From Stagnihabitans tardus (GTDB lineage Bacteria; Pseudomonadota; Alphaproteobacteria; Rhodobacterales; Rhodobacteraceae): a stretch of 64,000 nucleotides of DNA. The stretch spans positions 248,001 through 312,000 of the forward strand of contig NZ_JAABNR010000001.1 of NCBI RefSeq assembly GCF_009925085.1, given 5' to 3'. The notes beneath the pieces were generated by a model. It saw only the letters and a program-made list of their open reading frames with translations, made no database searches and was not told the origin of the DNA. Position 1 is the first letter of the stretch, and every line of letters begins with the position of its first letter. Both the position numbers and the translations under genes were made by a program. Shown piece by piece: positions 52,902 to 61,855 of this stretch.

Positions 52902-54373
52902 CGGGAGCCCATCAGGTGGCGGGTGCTCGTGTAAAGCGCCTTGAAGACCTCGTATTGCTTTGCGTAACCGGGGGCGGGCGCGGGCGTCACCCGTTCCGCC
53001 ACCGGGTTCCAGCGCGCGATATCGCCGGGCTGCGCGAGCCCCACGGCCAGGGCCGCAAGGTAAGCATCGCCATAAGAGGCCCCCAAAGTGATCCCCGCCA
53101 CCTCCTGGGTCAGGCCGGTGAAATCCGAGGTCGCCTGCATCCAGGGGCCATTCTTCGTGCCTCCGCCCACCGCACGGACGAGGCGCGGCGCGGCGCCTGC
53201 CTGGGTGTAGGTCTCGGTCACATGGGCGGTGCCGGCCGCGATCCCCTCCAGCACCGCGCGGTAGAGGTCGCCGCGGCCATGGGTCAAGTCCAGGCCAAAG
53301 AAGACGCCCTTGGCCTGGGGGTCATGGATCGGCGTCCGCTCGCCCGAGAAATAGGGCAGGCAGATCAGACCCTTGGCGCCTTTGGGCGAGGCGAGCGCCT
53401 CCTGGGTCAGGGTGGCGAAGGCCTGGTCGCGCGGCAGATCGCGCGCGAAGTGGTCGCGGAACCAATGGGTCAGGGTGCCGGAGGTCGCCAGCCCCGCCAT
53501 GGCCGCGAACTGGCCCGGGAAAAGCCAGGGCGCGTGCCAGAGGCGGGGATCGGCCAGCAGATGGTCGGTCACCTCGATGATGAAGATGGTGGAGCCATAC
53601 ATCATCATCATCTCGCCGGGCGCGGCGACGCCCACCGAGACCGCCTCCGCCGCCGCATCGATCGTGCCGCAGAGGACGGGGGTGCCAGGCGCGAGGCCCG
53701 TCTCGGCGGCGGCTTTGGCCGTGACATGGCCCGCGACTTCGTGGCTCCACATCAGGCGGGGGAGCATCTCGACCGGGCAAATCTCGGTCATCGGCGCCCA
53801 GGTCTGGGCCTTGATGTCGTAAAGCGGCGCGAAATTGGCCGCCGTATAGTGGTCGATCACATGCTCTCCGGTCAGGCGCCAGGTGAGATATGTCGTCGAA
53901 GTGTCTATACGCGCAGTCTTTTCCCAAATCTCCGGGCACTGCCGCCGCAGCCAGAGGATCTTCGGCCCCACGGCCTGAGAGGTCAGGGCATTGCCGCAAT
54001 GATCCAGGATCGCGGCCTCTCCCAGTTCGGTGTTCAGAGCGTCGATCTCGGCACTGGCGCGGGTGTCGACGCCGTAGAGGACGCCGTTCATCAGGGGGCG
54101 GCCGTCGCGGTCTACCGGCAGCATGCAAGGCCCGATGGCCGAACAGGCGACGGCCTTGATCTCTTGCGGGGCAACTTTAGCATCCGCCAGCAAGGCCTTG
54201 ACGATGAAGACGAAATCGCCCCACCAATCCTCCTCCGCGCGGTGTTCGGCCCAGCCCGCTTGCGGCACGATCATCTCATGCGGACGAGAGGCCTGGGCGA
54301 TCACTCGCCCCCCGGCATCGACCAGCACGCCCTTGGATTCGAAGGTCCCGATATCGACGCCCAGGGTGACCAT
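52898..54373 (-). CDS. FGGY-family carbohydrate kinase
   Basis: A 491-residue xylulokinase-like sugar kinase. N-terminal LGVDIGTFESKGVLVDAGGRV is the phosphate-1 loop; MYGSTIFIIEV and LPYFSGERTPIHDPQAKGVFFGL are FGGY signature regions; VRAVGGGTKNGPWMQATSDF is the adenosine motif. It would phosphorylate the ketose, polyol or sugar acid degraded by this cluster; the subfamily cannot be fixed by eye. It abuts the M42 gene without a gap and overlaps the creatininase gene. Confidence 0.88.
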   Translation of the reverse strand: MVTLGVDIGTFESKGVLVDAGGRVIAQASRPHEMIVPQAGWAEHRAEEDWWGDFVFIVKALLADAKVAPQEIKAVACSAIGPCMLPVDRDGRPLMNGVLYGVDTRASAEIDALNTELGEAAILDHCGNALTSQAVGPKILWLRRQCPEIWEKTARIDTSTTYLTWRLTGEHVIDHYTAANFAPLYDIKAQTWAPMTEICPVEMLPRLMWSHEVAGHVTAKAAAETGLAPGTPVLCGTIDAAAEAVSVGVAAPGEMMMMYGSTIFIIEVTDHLLADPRLWHAPWLFPGQFAAMAGLATSGTLTHWFRDHFARDLPRDQAFATLTQEALASPKGAKGLICLPYFSGERTPIHDPQAKGVFFGLDLTHGRGDLYRAVLEGIAAGTAHVTETYTQAGAAPRLVRAVGGGTKNGPWMQATSDFTGLTQEVAGITLGASYGDAYLAALAVGLAQPGDIARWNPVAERVTPAPAPGYAKQYEVFKALYTSTRHLMGSR

Positions 54374-55456
54374 TCAACGCTCCAGCTTCATGGCCGGAGG
54401 GATGCGGTCGAGGGCGCCGTCAAGAAGGTGAACAAGCCCCTCCAAGTCCCTGATATCGCAGCATTCCACCGTCGAATGAGAGCCCCGCATCGGGAAACCC
54501 ACGTCCAAAGACGCCACGCCATCGCCCAGAAGCTGGACATAGCTCAGGTCGGTCAGAACCCCCACCTGAGCCGAGCGTTGCAGGGGGATGCCCCTGGCCT
54601 CCGCCGTCTCCTCCATCAGCGTGACCAGGGCGGGATGGGGGATCACCCCGTTCAAGGTCCCGCGCCCGTGGAAGGAGTAAAGGCTGATCCCTGGGCCCCC
54701 GCCAAGCACCATCTCGCCCCGGTCGGCCATGTCGGGCGTATCGGTGGCCAGCATAAGGTCGATCTGCAAGGCGATGTCAGGCTTCAGATTTTGCGCCGCC
54801 ACCACGGCGCCGCGCAGGTTGAACTCCTCCTGCACCGACCAGAGGAAATGCACCGTCGGCCCCTCGCGCCCGACCCGCAAAGCCGCCAGCTCCAGAAGCG
54901 CCGCACAGCCCGCCCGGTCATCGACCGAGGTGCCCGCGATCCGCTCCCCGGCCAGTTCGATCACCCGGCCCGCATAGCAGACCGGCGTGCCGATGCGTAT
55001 CCCCGCTGCCTCCACTGCCGCCTTCGACCCATGCCCGGTGTCGATGCGGATCTCCGGCGCGGTCAGAACGCGGTATTTCTCCTCCGGCGTGGTCGCGTGA
55101 TGGGCCTTGTTCAGGATCACCCCCGGCACGTCGCCCCTCGCCCCACAGAGAACCACCTCCTGCGCCGCCATGGCCCGCTCTGACACGCCGCCCATGCGTT
55201 CGACCCGGATCAGCCCATCGGCCTCGATCTTGCGGACGAAGAAACCAAGCTGATCCATATGGGTGAAGATCAGCACCGAAGGCTTTGACAGATCACCCGG
55301 AATCGTCGCAATCAGGTTGCCGAGCCGGTCCGTCCGGTTCCCGATCCCCAAAGCGTCAAGCCGAGCCCTCAGCCAGGCCGCCACCCGCTCCTCATGCCCC
55401 GAGAGCCCCGGGATGACCATCAACTGCCTGAGGCTGTCGCGCAGCCGCGCCCTCAT
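54374..55456 (-). CDS. M42-family metallopeptidase homologue (FrvX/SgcX-like)
   Basis: A 360-residue M42 glutamyl-aminopeptidase-like protein. Metal ligands appear in FTHMDQLGF, SVDDRAGCAALLE and VQEEFNLRGAV (catalytic Glu pair), followed by the late histidine in MRGSHSTVE. E. coli relatives FrvX and SgcX also sit in sugar operons beside phosphotransferase or SgcQ genes, so a carbohydrate-linked amide or glycosidic substrate is possible. Overlaps the btpA-like gene by 4 bp (ATGA). Confidence 0.85.
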   Translation of the reverse strand: MRARLRDSLRQLMVIPGLSGHEERVAAWLRARLDALGIGNRTDRLGNLIATIPGDLSKPSVLIFTHMDQLGFFVRKIEADGLIRVERMGGVSERAMAAQEVVLCGARGDVPGVILNKAHHATTPEEKYRVLTAPEIRIDTGHGSKAAVEAAGIRIGTPVCYAGRVIELAGERIAGTSVDDRAGCAALLELAALRVGREGPTVHFLWSVQEEFNLRGAVVAAQNLKPDIALQIDLMLATDTPDMADRGEMVLGGGPGISLYSFHGRGTLNGVIPHPALVTLMEETAEARGIPLQRSAQVGVLTDLSYVQLLGDGVASLDVGFPMRGSHSTVECCDIRDLEGLVHLLDGALDRIPPAMKLER

Positions 55457-56256
55457 CGCGTGGCCCTCACCCGCGCCATGAAATCCTTCGCCCGCTCCGG
55501 GTCCACCGCATTCCAGGTATGCCCATCGACCTTCAGGGCCGAGCCCACGATGCAGCCATCGGCCACCGCCAGCACATCGGCCACGGTCGCATGTTTGACC
55601 CCGGTATTGGCCAGCACCGGCACATCCGGGAGCACCCGCTTGACGCCCTCCAGGTCCTCCATCCGCGCGGCCTCTCCGGTGATCGCGCCCGAGACCAGGA
55701 CCGCATCCGGCACCGAGGAAAACACCGCCGAGCGCGCGCGGTCGGGCAAGGGCCGACGGTCGAGGCTGTCGGCGAACTCCGCGCTGACGTTATACAGCAT
55801 CGCCAGATCGCGCCGCCCCAACCTATTGCGATAGCGCATCGCCTCCCCGGCATTGGGCGTCCAGGGGCCCATGTCACTGGCATAGGTCCCGGTGAAAATC
55901 TCGCGCACAAACCCCGCCCCCGTGGCCGCAGCCAGGGCCACCGAGGCCATCGGGTCCCAGAGCACGTTCACCCCGAAGGGCACCGTGATCTCCCCCCGCA
56001 GCCGCCCGATCACCATGGCCATGGTCGCGGTCGAGGCCACATCGACCTTGAATTCATAGGGCCTGTCGTTCTCATTCCCGAACATCACGGCATCACACCC
56101 CGCCGCCTGAAGGGCGCGGAGGTCGGCCCTTGCACCCTCCACCAGCCCCTCGATCCCCGCGCTTTCGTCGTACAAAGGCGAGCCCGGCAGCGCCCCCAGA
56201 TGGACCATCGCGATGACGGGCTTGCCCGCCCCGAACACTCTGCGGAAATTCTGCAT
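55453..56256 (-). CDS. BtpA/SgcQ-family TIM-barrel protein
   Basis: A 267-residue protein. PVIAMVHLGALPGSPLYDE, DAVMFGNENDRPYEF, FGVNVLWDPMASVALAAATGAGFVRE and VLANTGVKHATVADVLAVADGCIVGSALK match the BtpA/SgcQ family. BtpA is known for photosystem I biogenesis in cyanobacteria; SgcQ-type members in sugar operons have no settled activity. First gene of the minus-strand run, with AGGGGGG before ATG 56256. Divergent from an aldose dehydrogenase gene across a predicted GntR operator. Confidence 0.85.
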   Translation of the reverse strand: MQNFRRVFGAGKPVIAMVHLGALPGSPLYDESAGIEGLVEGARADLRALQAAGCDAVMFGNENDRPYEFKVDVASTATMAMVIGRLRGEITVPFGVNVLWDPMASVALAAATGAGFVREIFTGTYASDMGPWTPNAGEAMRYRNRLGRRDLAMLYNVSAEFADSLDRRPLPDRARSAVFSSVPDAVLVSGAITGEAARMEDLEGVKRVLPDVPVLANTGVKHATVADVLAVADGCIVGSALKVDGHTWNAVDPERAKDFMARVRATR

Positions 56257-56279
56257 ATCCCCCCCTGACATGACTCGCA

Positions 56280-56291
56280 CTGGCATGTTAG
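56280..56291. promoter_or_regulatory. GntR operator, imperfect copy
   Basis: CTGGCATGTTAG matches the perfect palindrome CTAACATGTTAG at 60226-60237 in 10 of 12 bases. It lies between the divergent btpA-like gene (start 56256) and aldose dehydrogenase gene (start 56313), in an AT-rich stretch. It suggests that both operons belong to the regulon of the GntR protein encoded at 59469-60209. Confidence 0.55.
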
Positions 56292-56312
56292 TCATATCAG
56301 TGGAGGCACGCA

Positions 56313-57335
56313 ATGAAGACAAGAACATGGGACCGGGGCGGGCGCGGGACGCTGAGCTTCACCGAATTGGGCTTTGGCACGGCGCCGATCGCAGGGCTTT
56401 ACCGCGAGGTGCTGGAGGAGGAATCCGACGCCACCTTCGCCGCCGCCTGGGAGGTGGGGATCCGCTATTACGACACGGCGCCCTTGTATGGCCTGGGGCT
56501 CTCGGAAACCCGGCTGAACCGGGCCTTACGGGGTAAGGAGGGCTTCGTCGTCTCCTCCAAGGTCGGGCGGATCTTGAAGCCCGCTAGCCCCGAAACCCGC
56601 GACGGCATCGGCAAATGGTTCGGCGTGCCCAATCGGCGCGAGGTCTATGACTACTCCTATGACGGCACGCTGCGGAGCCTGGAGTTCACGCTGGAGCGCA
56701 CCGGGCTTGACCGGATCGACGTGGTCTATGCCCATGACCTGGATATCTTCAACCATGGCACGGTGGCGGCGCTTCAGGCCCGGCTCGATGAGTTCATGGC
56801 GGGCGGCTACCGGGCGCTTTTGGAGCTTCGCGACCAGGGCGTGATCCGGGCCTTTGGCGCGGGCGTCAACGAATGGCAACCCGCCCAGTGGCTGACCGAG
56901 CGCGGCGACTTCGACATCTTTCTCCTGGCGGGCCGCTATACGCTCTTGGAGCAAGAGGCGCTCACCTCCTTCCTGCCGCTTTGCACGCAACGCGGCATCG
57001 GGGTCGTGGTGGGAGGGCCCTATAACTCCGGCGTGCTGGCGACCGGCGCGCGGCCCGGGGCCTTTTACAATTACGACCCGGCGCCGGATTGGGTGCTGGC
57101 CAAGGTGGCGCGGATCGAGGCGATCTGCACCGAACATGGGGTGAGGCTGGTCGATGCGGCCTTCCAGTTCCCGCTTTGCCATCCCGCCGTGGTCTCGGTC
57201 ATCCCCGGGGGTGTCGGGCCCGACCAGGTCCAGGCCAATGCAAGGGCGGCGGGGGCCGTGATCCCCGGGGCGCTCTGGGCCGCGTTGAAATCCGAGGGCC
57301 TGTTGCGCGAGGATGCGCCAGTGGAGGTGCCATGA
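56313..57335 (+). CDS. aldo/keto reductase (aldose/L-fucose 1-dehydrogenase-like)
   Basis: A 340-residue AKR. LGFGTAPIAGLYREV opens the barrel; catalytic Asp-Tyr are in YYDTAPLYGLGLSE and Lys in FVVSSKVGRIL; the expected histidine is in DVVYAHDLDIF. This form matches D-threo-aldose 1-dehydrogenase / L-fucose dehydrogenase and pyridoxal dehydrogenase subgroups, which oxidise an aldose to its lactone. The next gene is a lactone hydrolase starting 4 bp inside its stop, which supports sugar oxidation. GGAGG precedes the ATG. Confidence 0.87.
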   Translation: MKTRTWDRGGRGTLSFTELGFGTAPIAGLYREVLEEESDATFAAAWEVGIRYYDTAPLYGLGLSETRLNRALRGKEGFVVSSKVGRILKPASPETRDGIGKWFGVPNRREVYDYSYDGTLRSLEFTLERTGLDRIDVVYAHDLDIFNHGTVAALQARLDEFMAGGYRALLELRDQGVIRAFGAGVNEWQPAQWLTERGDFDIFLLAGRYTLLEQEALTSFLPLCTQRGIGVVVGGPYNSGVLATGARPGAFYNYDPAPDWVLAKVARIEAICTEHGVRLVDAAFQFPLCHPAVVSVIPGGVGPDQVQANARAAGAVIPGALWAALKSEGLLREDAPVEVP

Positions 57336-58159
57336 TCATCGACAGCCATCAACATTTCTGGAACCCCGCGCGCGGGGACCATGACTGGATGCCGAAAGGA
57401 GACCCGGTGCTGGACCGGGTCTATGGCCCGGCCGACCTGGTGGGGACGCTGGTGCAGAACCAGGTCGACGGCACGGTCCTCGTGCAGGCGGCGGCAACGG
57501 TGAACGAGACCGAATACATGCTGGGCCTCGCCGATGCTTCGGATTTCGTGAAGGGTGTCGTGGGCTGGGTGGATTTCGAGAACCCCTCCGACCGGCGCAC
57601 GCTCGAACGCCTGCGCCATCACCCCAAGTTCAAGGGCGTGCGGCCGATGATCCAGGACATTCCGGACGTCGACTGGATGCTGAGGGAGGACGTGCAATGG
57701 GGCTTTGCCGCTTTGGCGGACCTGGGGCTGACCTTCGACGCGCTCGGCTTCCCGCGCCACATGGCGAATTTCCTGACCGTGCTGAAGCGCTATCCGGGCA
57801 TGCGCACGGTGCTGGACCATTGCCTTAAGCCCGAGATCCGCAACCCCGAGCAGTTCTCTTTCTGGGCCGAGGGGATGAGCCGTCTGGCGGGAGAAACCTC
57901 GGCCTGCATCAAGTTCTCGGCCCTGGTGACCGAAGACAGGCCCGAATGGTCGGTCGAGCGTCTGCATCCTTATGTCGATCATATTGTCAAGGAATTCGGG
58001 CCGCAGCGGATCATGTGGGGCAGCGATTGGCCCGTGGTGCGGCTGCGCTGCGAATACGACCGCTGGTTCCATGCGGCGCGCCACCTGACCGCAAGCCTTT
58101 CGCTGCCCGATCAATGGCGCATCTATGGCGGTACGGCGGTGGAGTTCTATGACCTCTAG
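57332..58159 (+). CDS. amidohydrolase-family sugar lactonase (fuconolactonase-like)
   Basis: A 275-residue member of the amidohydrolase_2 family. MIIDSHQHFWNPARGDHDWM is the start typical of L-fucono- and L-rhamnono-lactonases. FKGVRPMIQDI, VLDHCLKPEI and RIMWGSDWPVV provide the remaining metal-site residues. It would open the lactone produced by the upstream dehydrogenase. Overlaps that gene by 4 bp. Confidence 0.87.
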   Translation: MIIDSHQHFWNPARGDHDWMPKGDPVLDRVYGPADLVGTLVQNQVDGTVLVQAAATVNETEYMLGLADASDFVKGVVGWVDFENPSDRRTLERLRHHPKFKGVRPMIQDIPDVDWMLREDVQWGFAALADLGLTFDALGFPRHMANFLTVLKRYPGMRTVLDHCLKPEIRNPEQFSFWAEGMSRLAGETSACIKFSALVTEDRPEWSVERLHPYVDHIVKEFGPQRIMWGSDWPVVRLRCEYDRWFHAARHLTASLSLPDQWRIYGGTAVEFYDL

Positions 58160-58503
58160 TCGGTCGCGGGTGGAGAGGCGGGGGCGCTGCCCCCGTGCCC
58201 CCGGGATATTTGTGCAAGTATGAAATCAGGAAGCACAGCGCCAAGCTGAGCGCGGCTTGTCCTTCATACTTGCCCAAATACTCACAAAAGGCGCATCGCC
58301 CAGGCTCGCGGTTTACCTTTCAATTTGGCCCAAATACTCACTGCCCTTTTCGACCACAGCCCCTCCCCCAGACGCGCCCAGCCTTTCAACTGGCCCAGAT
58401 ATCCACGGGGATTTTCAAGGGGAGCGTGCTCCCCTTGAAGCGGGGGGTGCGGGGGGCGGCAGCCCCCCGATTGCGGGGGTGCGGGGGCGGCAGCCCCCGC
58501 TTC
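58160..58503. repeat. convergent gap with four CAAATA elements
   Basis: 344 bp. A GGGGGCGCTGCCCCC hairpin precedes a minus-strand CAAATA element (58200-58225). Three plus-strand elements follow (58262-58283, 58317-58341, 58383-58410). The last continues into ATTTTCAAGGGGAGCG-TGCTCCCCTTGAAGC and a GGGGGGCGGCAGCCCCCC hairpin, nearly identical to 11590-11660. A final GGGGGCGGCAGCCCCC copy lies at 58482-58498. This is the densest repeat cluster of the window; no gene is seen. Confidence 0.75.
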
Positions 58504-59469
58504 CTACCGGTAAAGCTCGGCGGCGACTGCGCGGAGGGCTCCGGCTGCGTCCTGGGTCTCGCGGGCGGCCTTGAGCGCGGGGTTCGCGGCCAAGCGCTTG
58601 GCGCAGGCGCGCAGGCGGTCGGTCATTTCGACATTGGCCGCCGCCTCGGCCTGGGGGTTCAGGCCTGCGTGATCGGGGAAAGTGTCGAAATAGATCACGC
58701 CGTCAAAGCCTTGGGCGTCGAGCTCCATGAAAAGCTCCACCGTCTGCATCGGGTGGACGGCGCCGACCATGAGGCCGTCGTCGCGCTTGCCATAGCCGTC
58801 GTTCAGGTGGACGCCGAGGATGCGCGCGTAACGGGCGGCGAGTTGGGCGCTCTGGGCGGGGATTTCTCCGGCAAAGAGGACATGGCAGAAATCCAGGGTA
58901 ATTCCAGTGTTTGCACGACCAAGTTCACGCAAGGCGAGAAGATTGGTTGCAAGGTCGGGCATGAGGGAAAAGGCGCGGGGCTCGTTGGGTTTGTATTCCA
59001 GCGAGATATCCAGGGCGGGGTTGTGGTCGCAGACCTGGGCGAGGCACTCCAGCGTCGTCTCCCACATGGTGGTGTAATCGCCCTGGAAGGCATAATCGAC
59101 GCCGTCCTGGCCCATCCAGAGCGTCATCACCTGCCCGCCCATCTCGGCCAGGGCGTCCAATCCGCGCTTGGTTATATCGACCGCCGCTTGCCGGACCTGC
59201 GGCGAGGGGTTGGTGAAAGCCCCAAGCCGAAACCCCGGGTCGGTGTAATAGCGCATGGCCAGCCCGTTCAGCGCCAAGCCATGGCCCTCCATCACCTTGG
59301 CCATTTCGGCGGGCGAATGATGCGCGAAATGGTCGGGGTAGTTCAGGTCGGCGGCGCCGATCCCCGGGACCTCGGCGATGCGGGCCAGAAGGTCGGCGGC
59401 GGTCGGATTCTTCAGCCCCAGTTTGAAGGCATTCAAACGGGCGGCATATTTCGGCTTGTTCGGGATCAT
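58504..59469 (-). CDS. sugar phosphate isomerase/epimerase-like TIM-barrel protein
   Basis: A 321-residue xylose-isomerase-like barrel (AP endonuclease 2 superfamily). Metal-ligand candidates are Glu in DISLEYKPNEPR, Asp-His in GITLDFCHVLFAGE, His-Asp in GVHLNDGYGKRDDG and Asp in VIYFDTFPDH, the arrangement of ketose epimerases and of L-rhamnose isomerase-like enzymes. Substrate unknown. The ATG at 59469 overlaps the gntR stop (TGATG), so the two genes are cotranscribed. Confidence 0.8.
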   Translation of the reverse strand: MIPNKPKYAARLNAFKLGLKNPTAADLLARIAEVPGIGAADLNYPDHFAHHSPAEMAKVMEGHGLALNGLAMRYYTDPGFRLGAFTNPSPQVRQAAVDITKRGLDALAEMGGQVMTLWMGQDGVDYAFQGDYTTMWETTLECLAQVCDHNPALDISLEYKPNEPRAFSLMPDLATNLLALRELGRANTGITLDFCHVLFAGEIPAQSAQLAARYARILGVHLNDGYGKRDDGLMVGAVHPMQTVELFMELDAQGFDGVIYFDTFPDHAGLNPQAEAAANVEMTDRLRACAKRLAANPALKAARETQDAAGALRAVAAELYR

Positions 59470-60209
59470 CAATCGGGCTCGAAAAGGTCGGGATGGGTGA
59501 GCGCAAGCGGCTCGAGGAAGCCCACGAGCTTGCCCAGGTGGCTCCGCGTCGCTTCGCGGGCGGCGGCGGGGTCGCGGGCCTCGATGGCGGCGATGATGGC
59601 GCGGTGTTCGTCAAGGGTGGCCTGGACGCGGCCCTTGGCCGGCAAAAGCAGTTGGCGCGCGCGGTTGACATGGACCCAGGCCGAGTCCGCCAAGGAGGCC
59701 ACGCGGCGGAAGCCGGTCAGCGACAGGATCAGCTCATGCATGGCGGCGTCGGTCTGGTAGAAGCCCGCGATGTCCAGATCCTCGACCAGGGCCTCTTGCA
59801 GACGCAGGTTGCGGCGCAAGAGCACCAGCTGCTCATCCGTCACGGTCGAGGCGACACGTTCGACGGCGGCCAACTCCAGGGCCTCGCGCAGGAAGGCGCC
59901 CTCGCGGACCTCGTCCAGCGAAAACCGCGCCACATAGGTCCCGGCCTGGGGCACGATGCGCACCAGGTGCTCGACCGCCAGGCGCGCCACGGCCTCTGAC
60001 ACCGGCGAACGCGACACGCCAAGGGTCTCGCAGATCTCGGGCTTGCGGACGATATCGCCCGGGCGCAGCGACATGGAGAGGATCGCCTCGCGCAAGGAGG
60101 CATGGACGCGCTGCGCCAGGGTGCCCTGGAACTGGTCCAGGGGGCGCAGCGGCCTGCGCGGCGGCAGTTGCACCTCGGCAGCAGGTGGGGGGTCTTGATG
60201 TTCTGTCAT
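59469..60209 (-). CDS. GntR-family (FCD) regulator of the sugar-acid cluster
   Basis: A 246-residue FadR-type regulator. The winged helix shows IVRKPEICETLGVSRSPVSEAVARL (about 53-77); the FCD domain has FLREALELAAVERVAS, DAAMHELILSLTGFRRV and EHRAIIAAIEARDPAAAREATRSHL. Two in-frame ATGs are possible (60224, 60209); 60209 leaves the CTAACATGTTAG palindrome clear in the promoter. It diverges from the UxaA-family gene and probably represses both itself and the neighbouring operons until a sugar acid binds. Confidence 0.87.
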   Translation of the reverse strand: MTEHQDPPPAAEVQLPPRRPLRPLDQFQGTLAQRVHASLREAILSMSLRPGDIVRKPEICETLGVSRSPVSEAVARLAVEHLVRIVPQAGTYVARFSLDEVREGAFLREALELAAVERVASTVTDEQLVLLRRNLRLQEALVEDLDIAGFYQTDAAMHELILSLTGFRRVASLADSAWVHVNRARQLLLPAKGRVQATLDEHRAIIAAIEARDPAAAREATRSHLGKLVGFLEPLALTHPDLFEPD

Positions 60210-60225
60210 ATCCGGCTGTAGCATA

Positions 60226-60237
60226 CTAACATGTTAG
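60226..60237. promoter_or_regulatory. GntR operator palindrome CTAACATGTTAG
   Basis: A perfect 12-bp palindrome in the 74-bp divergent promoter between gntR and the UxaA-family gene. A 10/12 match lies at 56280-56291 in the other divergent promoter of this cluster. Location and size fit an FCD-type GntR site. Confidence 0.65.
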
Positions 60238-60283
60238 CGGGGTCGCGCCCGCAGTCAACTGCCCCGATAGCAAAGGTAAGCCC

Positions 60284-61786
60284 ATGGCTCAATTCATCCG
60301 CCTGCATCCCGCCGATAATGTGGTCATTGCGCTGTCGGATCTTGGCGCGGGGGCAGTGGTCGAGGGCGTCACCCTGCCCCGCCCGGTGCCGCGCGGCCAC
60401 AAGATCGCGGTGCGGGAGATCGGGGCCGGAGAGAATGTGATCCGCTATGGCCAGATCATCGGGGCGGCCTTGGGGGCGATCGGGCCGGGGGATCATGTGC
60501 ATGTCCATAACCTTGGCATGGGGGCGCATACGCAGGACTATGCCTTTGCCTCCGAACGTCACCCCCAGCCCGCAGGCGGAGAGCGCCAGTTCATGGGCTA
60601 TCATCGCTTCGACGGCAAGGTGGGGACGCGGAATTACCTGGGGATTCTGACCTCGGTCAACTGCTCGGGCTCGGTGGCGAAGTTCATTGCCGAAGCGGTC
60701 GAAAAGGCCGGTTGGCTGGAGGATTTCCCGAATATCGACGGGGTGGTGCCCATCGTCCATGGCACGGGCTGCGGCATGAGCGGCAAGGATGAGGGCTATG
60801 AGACCCTGCACCGCACCCTGCAGGGCTGGGCACGGAACCCGAATTTCGGCGGGGTGATCATGGCGGGCCTGGGGTGTGAGGTCATGCAGGTGGCAAGCCT
60901 GGTGGGCCCCGACAAGCTGCGCGGCGACGGGAATTTCCGCCATATGACGATCCAGGACATGGGGGGCACGCGCAAGTCGGTGGAGCGTGGGGTCGCCATG
61001 CTGAAAGAGCTGGCGGTGGATGTGAACAAGATCTCCCGCAAGCCTGCGGGGCTGGAGCACCTGGTCGTGGGGATGCAATGTGGCGGGTCGGATGGCTATT
61101 CCGGCATCACCGCCAACCCTGCCTTGGGTCATGCGTCGGATTTGCTGGTGGCCCATGGCGGGACGACGATCCTGTCCGAGACCTCGGAGATTTACGGCGC
61201 CGAGCACCTGCTGACCCGCCGTGCGGTCTCGGAAGAGGTCGGCCAGAAGATCATCGAACGCATCCGCTGGTGGGAGGATTACACCGCCAAGCTGGGCGGC
61301 GAGATGGACAACAACCCCTCCCCCGGCAACAAGCGCGGCGGGCTGACGACGATCCTGGAGAAGTCGCTCGGCGCCGTCGCCAAAGGCGGCACCGCCCCCC
61401 TGACCCAGGTCTACAAATTCGCCGAACCCGTGACCGAGCGCGGTTTCGTCTTCATGGACAGCCCGGGCTATGACCCCTGCTCGGTCACGGGCCAGGTGGC
61501 TTCGGGCTCGAACCTGATCGTCTTTACCACGGGTCGCGGCTCGGTCTCGGGCTATAAGCCCGTGCCCTGCATCAAGGTCGCGACCAACACGGAAATGTAC
61601 ACCCGCATGTCCGAGGACATGGACATCAACGCGGGCGACATCATCACCGGCGTCTCGCTGGAGGAGAAGGGCCGCGAGATCTTCGAGAGCTTCATCGCCA
61701 CCGCGTCGGGCGCCAAGACCAAGAGCGAAGAACTGGGTTTTGGCGGGGCGGAATTCGTGCCCTGGGCCATGGGCGCGGTGATGTAA
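60284..61786 (+). CDS. altronate dehydratase (UxaA) family protein
   Basis: A 500-residue sugar-acid dehydratase. An N-terminal SAF domain (about 1-95, ending HVHNLGMGAH) precedes the UxaA core with GYHRFDGKVGTRNYLGILTSVNCSG, VPIVHGTGCGMS, MAGLGCEVMQV and GMQCGGSDGYSGITANP. The cysteines could hold the iron site of the family. Possible substrates are altronate, galactarate, or a 6-deoxy sugar acid such as fuconate made by the neighbouring lactonase; the family alone does not decide. Its promoter carries the GntR palindrome. Confidence 0.88.
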   Translation: MAQFIRLHPADNVVIALSDLGAGAVVEGVTLPRPVPRGHKIAVREIGAGENVIRYGQIIGAALGAIGPGDHVHVHNLGMGAHTQDYAFASERHPQPAGGERQFMGYHRFDGKVGTRNYLGILTSVNCSGSVAKFIAEAVEKAGWLEDFPNIDGVVPIVHGTGCGMSGKDEGYETLHRTLQGWARNPNFGGVIMAGLGCEVMQVASLVGPDKLRGDGNFRHMTIQDMGGTRKSVERGVAMLKELAVDVNKISRKPAGLEHLVVGMQCGGSDGYSGITANPALGHASDLLVAHGGTTILSETSEIYGAEHLLTRRAVSEEVGQKIIERIRWWEDYTAKLGGEMDNNPSPGNKRGGLTTILEKSLGAVAKGGTAPLTQVYKFAEPVTERGFVFMDSPGYDPCSVTGQVASGSNLIVFTTGRGSVSGYKPVPCIKVATNTEMYTRMSEDMDINAGDIITGVSLEEKGREIFESFIATASGAKTKSEELGFGGAEFVPWAMGAVM

Positions 61787-61855
61787 GGGCTGGACCGAAT
61801 CTCCTCCCCCGCCTATTTTTCAGTCGCTGAAATTAATCAGCCGGAGGAGGAGCCG

